Assembly (NCBI GenBank): GCA_031292555.1
Contig: JARLGV010000062.1
Coordinates: 41,140 to 105,139 of the forward strand
DNA: 64,000 nucleotides
Source: Fimbriimonas sp.
GTDB taxonomy: Bacteria > Armatimonadota > Fimbriimonadia > Fimbriimonadales > Fimbriimonadaceae
Direction: 5' to 3'
Under the pieces are notes generated by a model. It did no database searches and had not been told where the DNA came from. It worked only from the letters and a program-made list of their open reading frames with translations. Positions 62,791 through 64,000 of the stretch are shown here, one piece after another; position 1 is the first letter of the stretch; each line of letters opens with the position of its first letter. The position numbers and the translations under genes are program-made.

Positions 62791-63351
62791 TCAGCGAGAG
62801 CCTCGTCTCATGGGCGTCTTACTTTTTTTCGCGCCGGGACCTTGGCCACCCATATACTGATTTATCTCCAGCGTCTCCAGATCCATCAATTCCAATGGAC
62901 AATCCAGGTGTCCAATCTGACGTAGGAAATCCTTCGTGTCTAGGGTGGCTATAGGCACCTTTGGAATCAAAGGGCAACGAGTTCGGATATCCCTCATCAG
63001 ATTGGTAAGGAATGCATCCACAAAATCGATTGCAAAGTGAACTGCAAAGTTCTTGGCCGGATCGACCAACTCCGGATCTTCCGGCATCAGCAATGCTTGC
63101 CCAGGAGTACAAGCCCAAGAAAGGAATTCCTCATAGCCACGCCCCCGACTCTTCAACATGCCATGAGCTTCGACTATGACCGATACACCAAGCACAGGAA
63201 TGTATCCTTGACTTGCCAATCGCCCCATAAACCCCGAAGCGACATCATGATGGTCGTCGCGCGGATTGAAGTTGCCAACGATAATATTCGTATCCAGTAG
63301 CACAAATCTGGCCGGTAGTGAAGCGGATGGCGACAGGGCGTAAAAATGCAT
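62791..63351 (-). CDS. PIN-domain nuclease-like protein coupled to a methyltransferase gene
   Basis: A 186-residue protein. The PIN fold shows the first Asp in FVLLDTNIIVG (Asp20), a Glu in VIVEAHG (Glu61), Asp109 and Asp112 in DFVDAF, and Asp138 in ATLDTKDF. The C-terminal tail GPGAKKSKTPMRRGSR is basic. Its ATG shares one base with the stop of the upstream methyltransferase (TAATG), indicating translational coupling. No small antitoxin is next to it. The role could be an RNase toxin or an accessory nuclease of the restriction system. Confidence 0.8.
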   Translation of the reverse strand: MHFYALSPSASLPARFVLLDTNIIVGNFNPRDDHHDVASGFMGRLASQGYIPVLGVSVIVEAHGMLKSRGRGYEEFLSWACTPGQALLMPEDPELVDPAKNFAVHFAIDFVDAFLTNLMRDIRTRCPLIPKVPIATLDTKDFLRQIGHLDCPLELMDLETLEINQYMGGQGPGAKKSKTPMRRGSR

Positions 63352-64000
63352 TACCCAAATTTCCGAACATCGATTCCGGTCATCTCTACGATCACCTCCT
63401 CGATTTGGTCTTCGATTTCGACAACGTAGTCTTCACCCAATGGAGCTCGACTCGAAGCAAGATCCGCCAACGCATTTAACCGGCTTAAGTTTTCCGCATC
63501 TTCAATGAGCGCACGCGGAACCGGAAGTTGAGAAATATGCTGGGGCTCGAATTTTACGAAATCCGCCCGAAACATAGGTGTGCTTTGAGTCAAATACCAG
63601 TTCACCAGTCGGCTGTTTAGATAACAGAGTAGAGGCTTTAATAGCTGCTCACCCATGGGTACAACGGCTGTTCCGCCAACCAAGAACATATCCCCGATCA
63701 CATCGGGCGCAAAAGATGCACGTAGCGCTAAGTCACGGGTCAGCAACTTAGGCTTTCCCAACCAGCGTACATCCCGCTTCTCGCTCAGTTCAAACCAAAA
63801 CCGATCATTGCGCAGGCTTGTTCGTGCGCTAAGAATGTCTTCGTATTGCTTCAAGTATTTATAGGCAAAAGGGTACTTGGTTCTGAATTCTGGCTCCCTG
63901 AGAACGTTGCCACCCTCATAGGGATAGAGCAGGTACGAGTCGGATGCAGAGAAAGTAAACCGCTGAATCTCTGGACCTGATACCACCGGATGGAGCAGCA
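63351..64000 (-). CDS. C-terminal part of a second Eco57I/TaqI-like DNA methyltransferase (cut by window edge)
   Basis: About 216 codons, open at the window edge. It holds the C-terminal target-recognition region: FWFELSEKRDVRWLGKPKLL, then LVGGTAVVPMGEQLL, CYLNSRLVNWYL and EPQHISQLPVPR, a pattern seen in Eco57I- and PglX-like methyltransferases. The catalytic N-terminal part lies outside. Its TAA overlaps the PIN gene ATG by one base. The system type (type IIG or BREX-like) cannot be decided here. Confidence 0.78.
   Translation of the reverse strand, partial: LLHPVVSGPEIQRFTFSASDSYLLYPYEGGNVLREPEFRTKYPFAYKYLKQYEDILSARTSLRNDRFWFELSEKRDVRWLGKPKLLTRDLALRASFAPDVIGDMFLVGGTAVVPMGEQLLKPLLCYLNSRLVNWYLTQSTPMFRADFVKFEPQHISQLPVPRALIEDAENLSRLNALADLASSRAPLGEDYVVEIEDQIEEVIVEMTGIDVRKFG

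Overview
The window reads as a bacterial chromosome segment of fairly high GC content. The mix of genes suggests Armatimonadota, Fimbriimonadia-like: type IV pilus ATPases, a prepilin with an H-X9-DG ending, many secreted glycoside hydrolases, uroporphyrinogen-decarboxylase-fold proteins and a PaeR7I-type restriction system. This placement is inferred from gene content only; no rRNA or other phylogenetic marker is present.

Layout. 1-3187 (minus): the type IV pilus operon pilB-pilT-pilC, with pilC cut by the window edge. 3431-17173: mostly housekeeping genes (argS, hemW, ruvC, a CCA-adding enzyme, pepC, a tRNA-dihydrouridine synthase), with a cytosolic GH20-like protein, a DHFR-like reductase, an NCS1 permease and two structured intergenic repeats. 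17174-30444: a carbohydrate block with a REP-like hairpin array, a secreted six-hairpin glycosidase, a VIT/VWA protein, a GH32-like protein with a substituted active site, an SGNH-GH20-discoidin fusion and a GH43. 30678-38952: formate-THF ligase, an atypical GspG-like protein, a UROD-family protein, a large secreted protein of unknown function and a second GH43. 38963-42513 (minus): a sugar-acid unit kdgK-eda-lacI followed by a wrecked GH52 beta-xylosidase gene. 42871-56932: a MoxR ATPase/VWA-metallopeptidase pair, a sulfatase, an acetyltransferase, an M1-like peptidase, a sulfotransferase, a prepilin, an M28 peptidase, a vapBC-like toxin-antitoxin pair and a second UROD-family protein. 56938-59826: a large secreted GH9 enzyme. 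60295-64000 (minus): a restriction-modification island whose genes run MTase (partial), PIN-domain protein, PaeR7I-like MTase, PaeR7I/XhoI-like endonuclease.

How the genes fit together. Secreted GH9, GH20, GH32-like, GH43 and six-hairpin enzymes, with the sulfatase, point to growth on plant or microbial polysaccharides. KdgK and Eda would turn 2-keto-3-deoxygluconate into pyruvate and glyceraldehyde-3-phosphate, probably under the adjacent LacI regulator. The loss of GH52 suggests that the xylo-oligosaccharide branch is decaying in this lineage.

Expression. Many genes at the head of a transcription unit lack a Shine-Dalgarno sequence and instead carry a -10-like TANNNT hexamer 5-6 or 9-13 bases before the start codon. 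Several genes inside operons (pilT, pilC, vapB, vapC) have good Shine-Dalgarno sites. This suggests frequent leaderless or very short-leader transcripts. No tRNA, rRNA, CRISPR array or insertion sequence was found.
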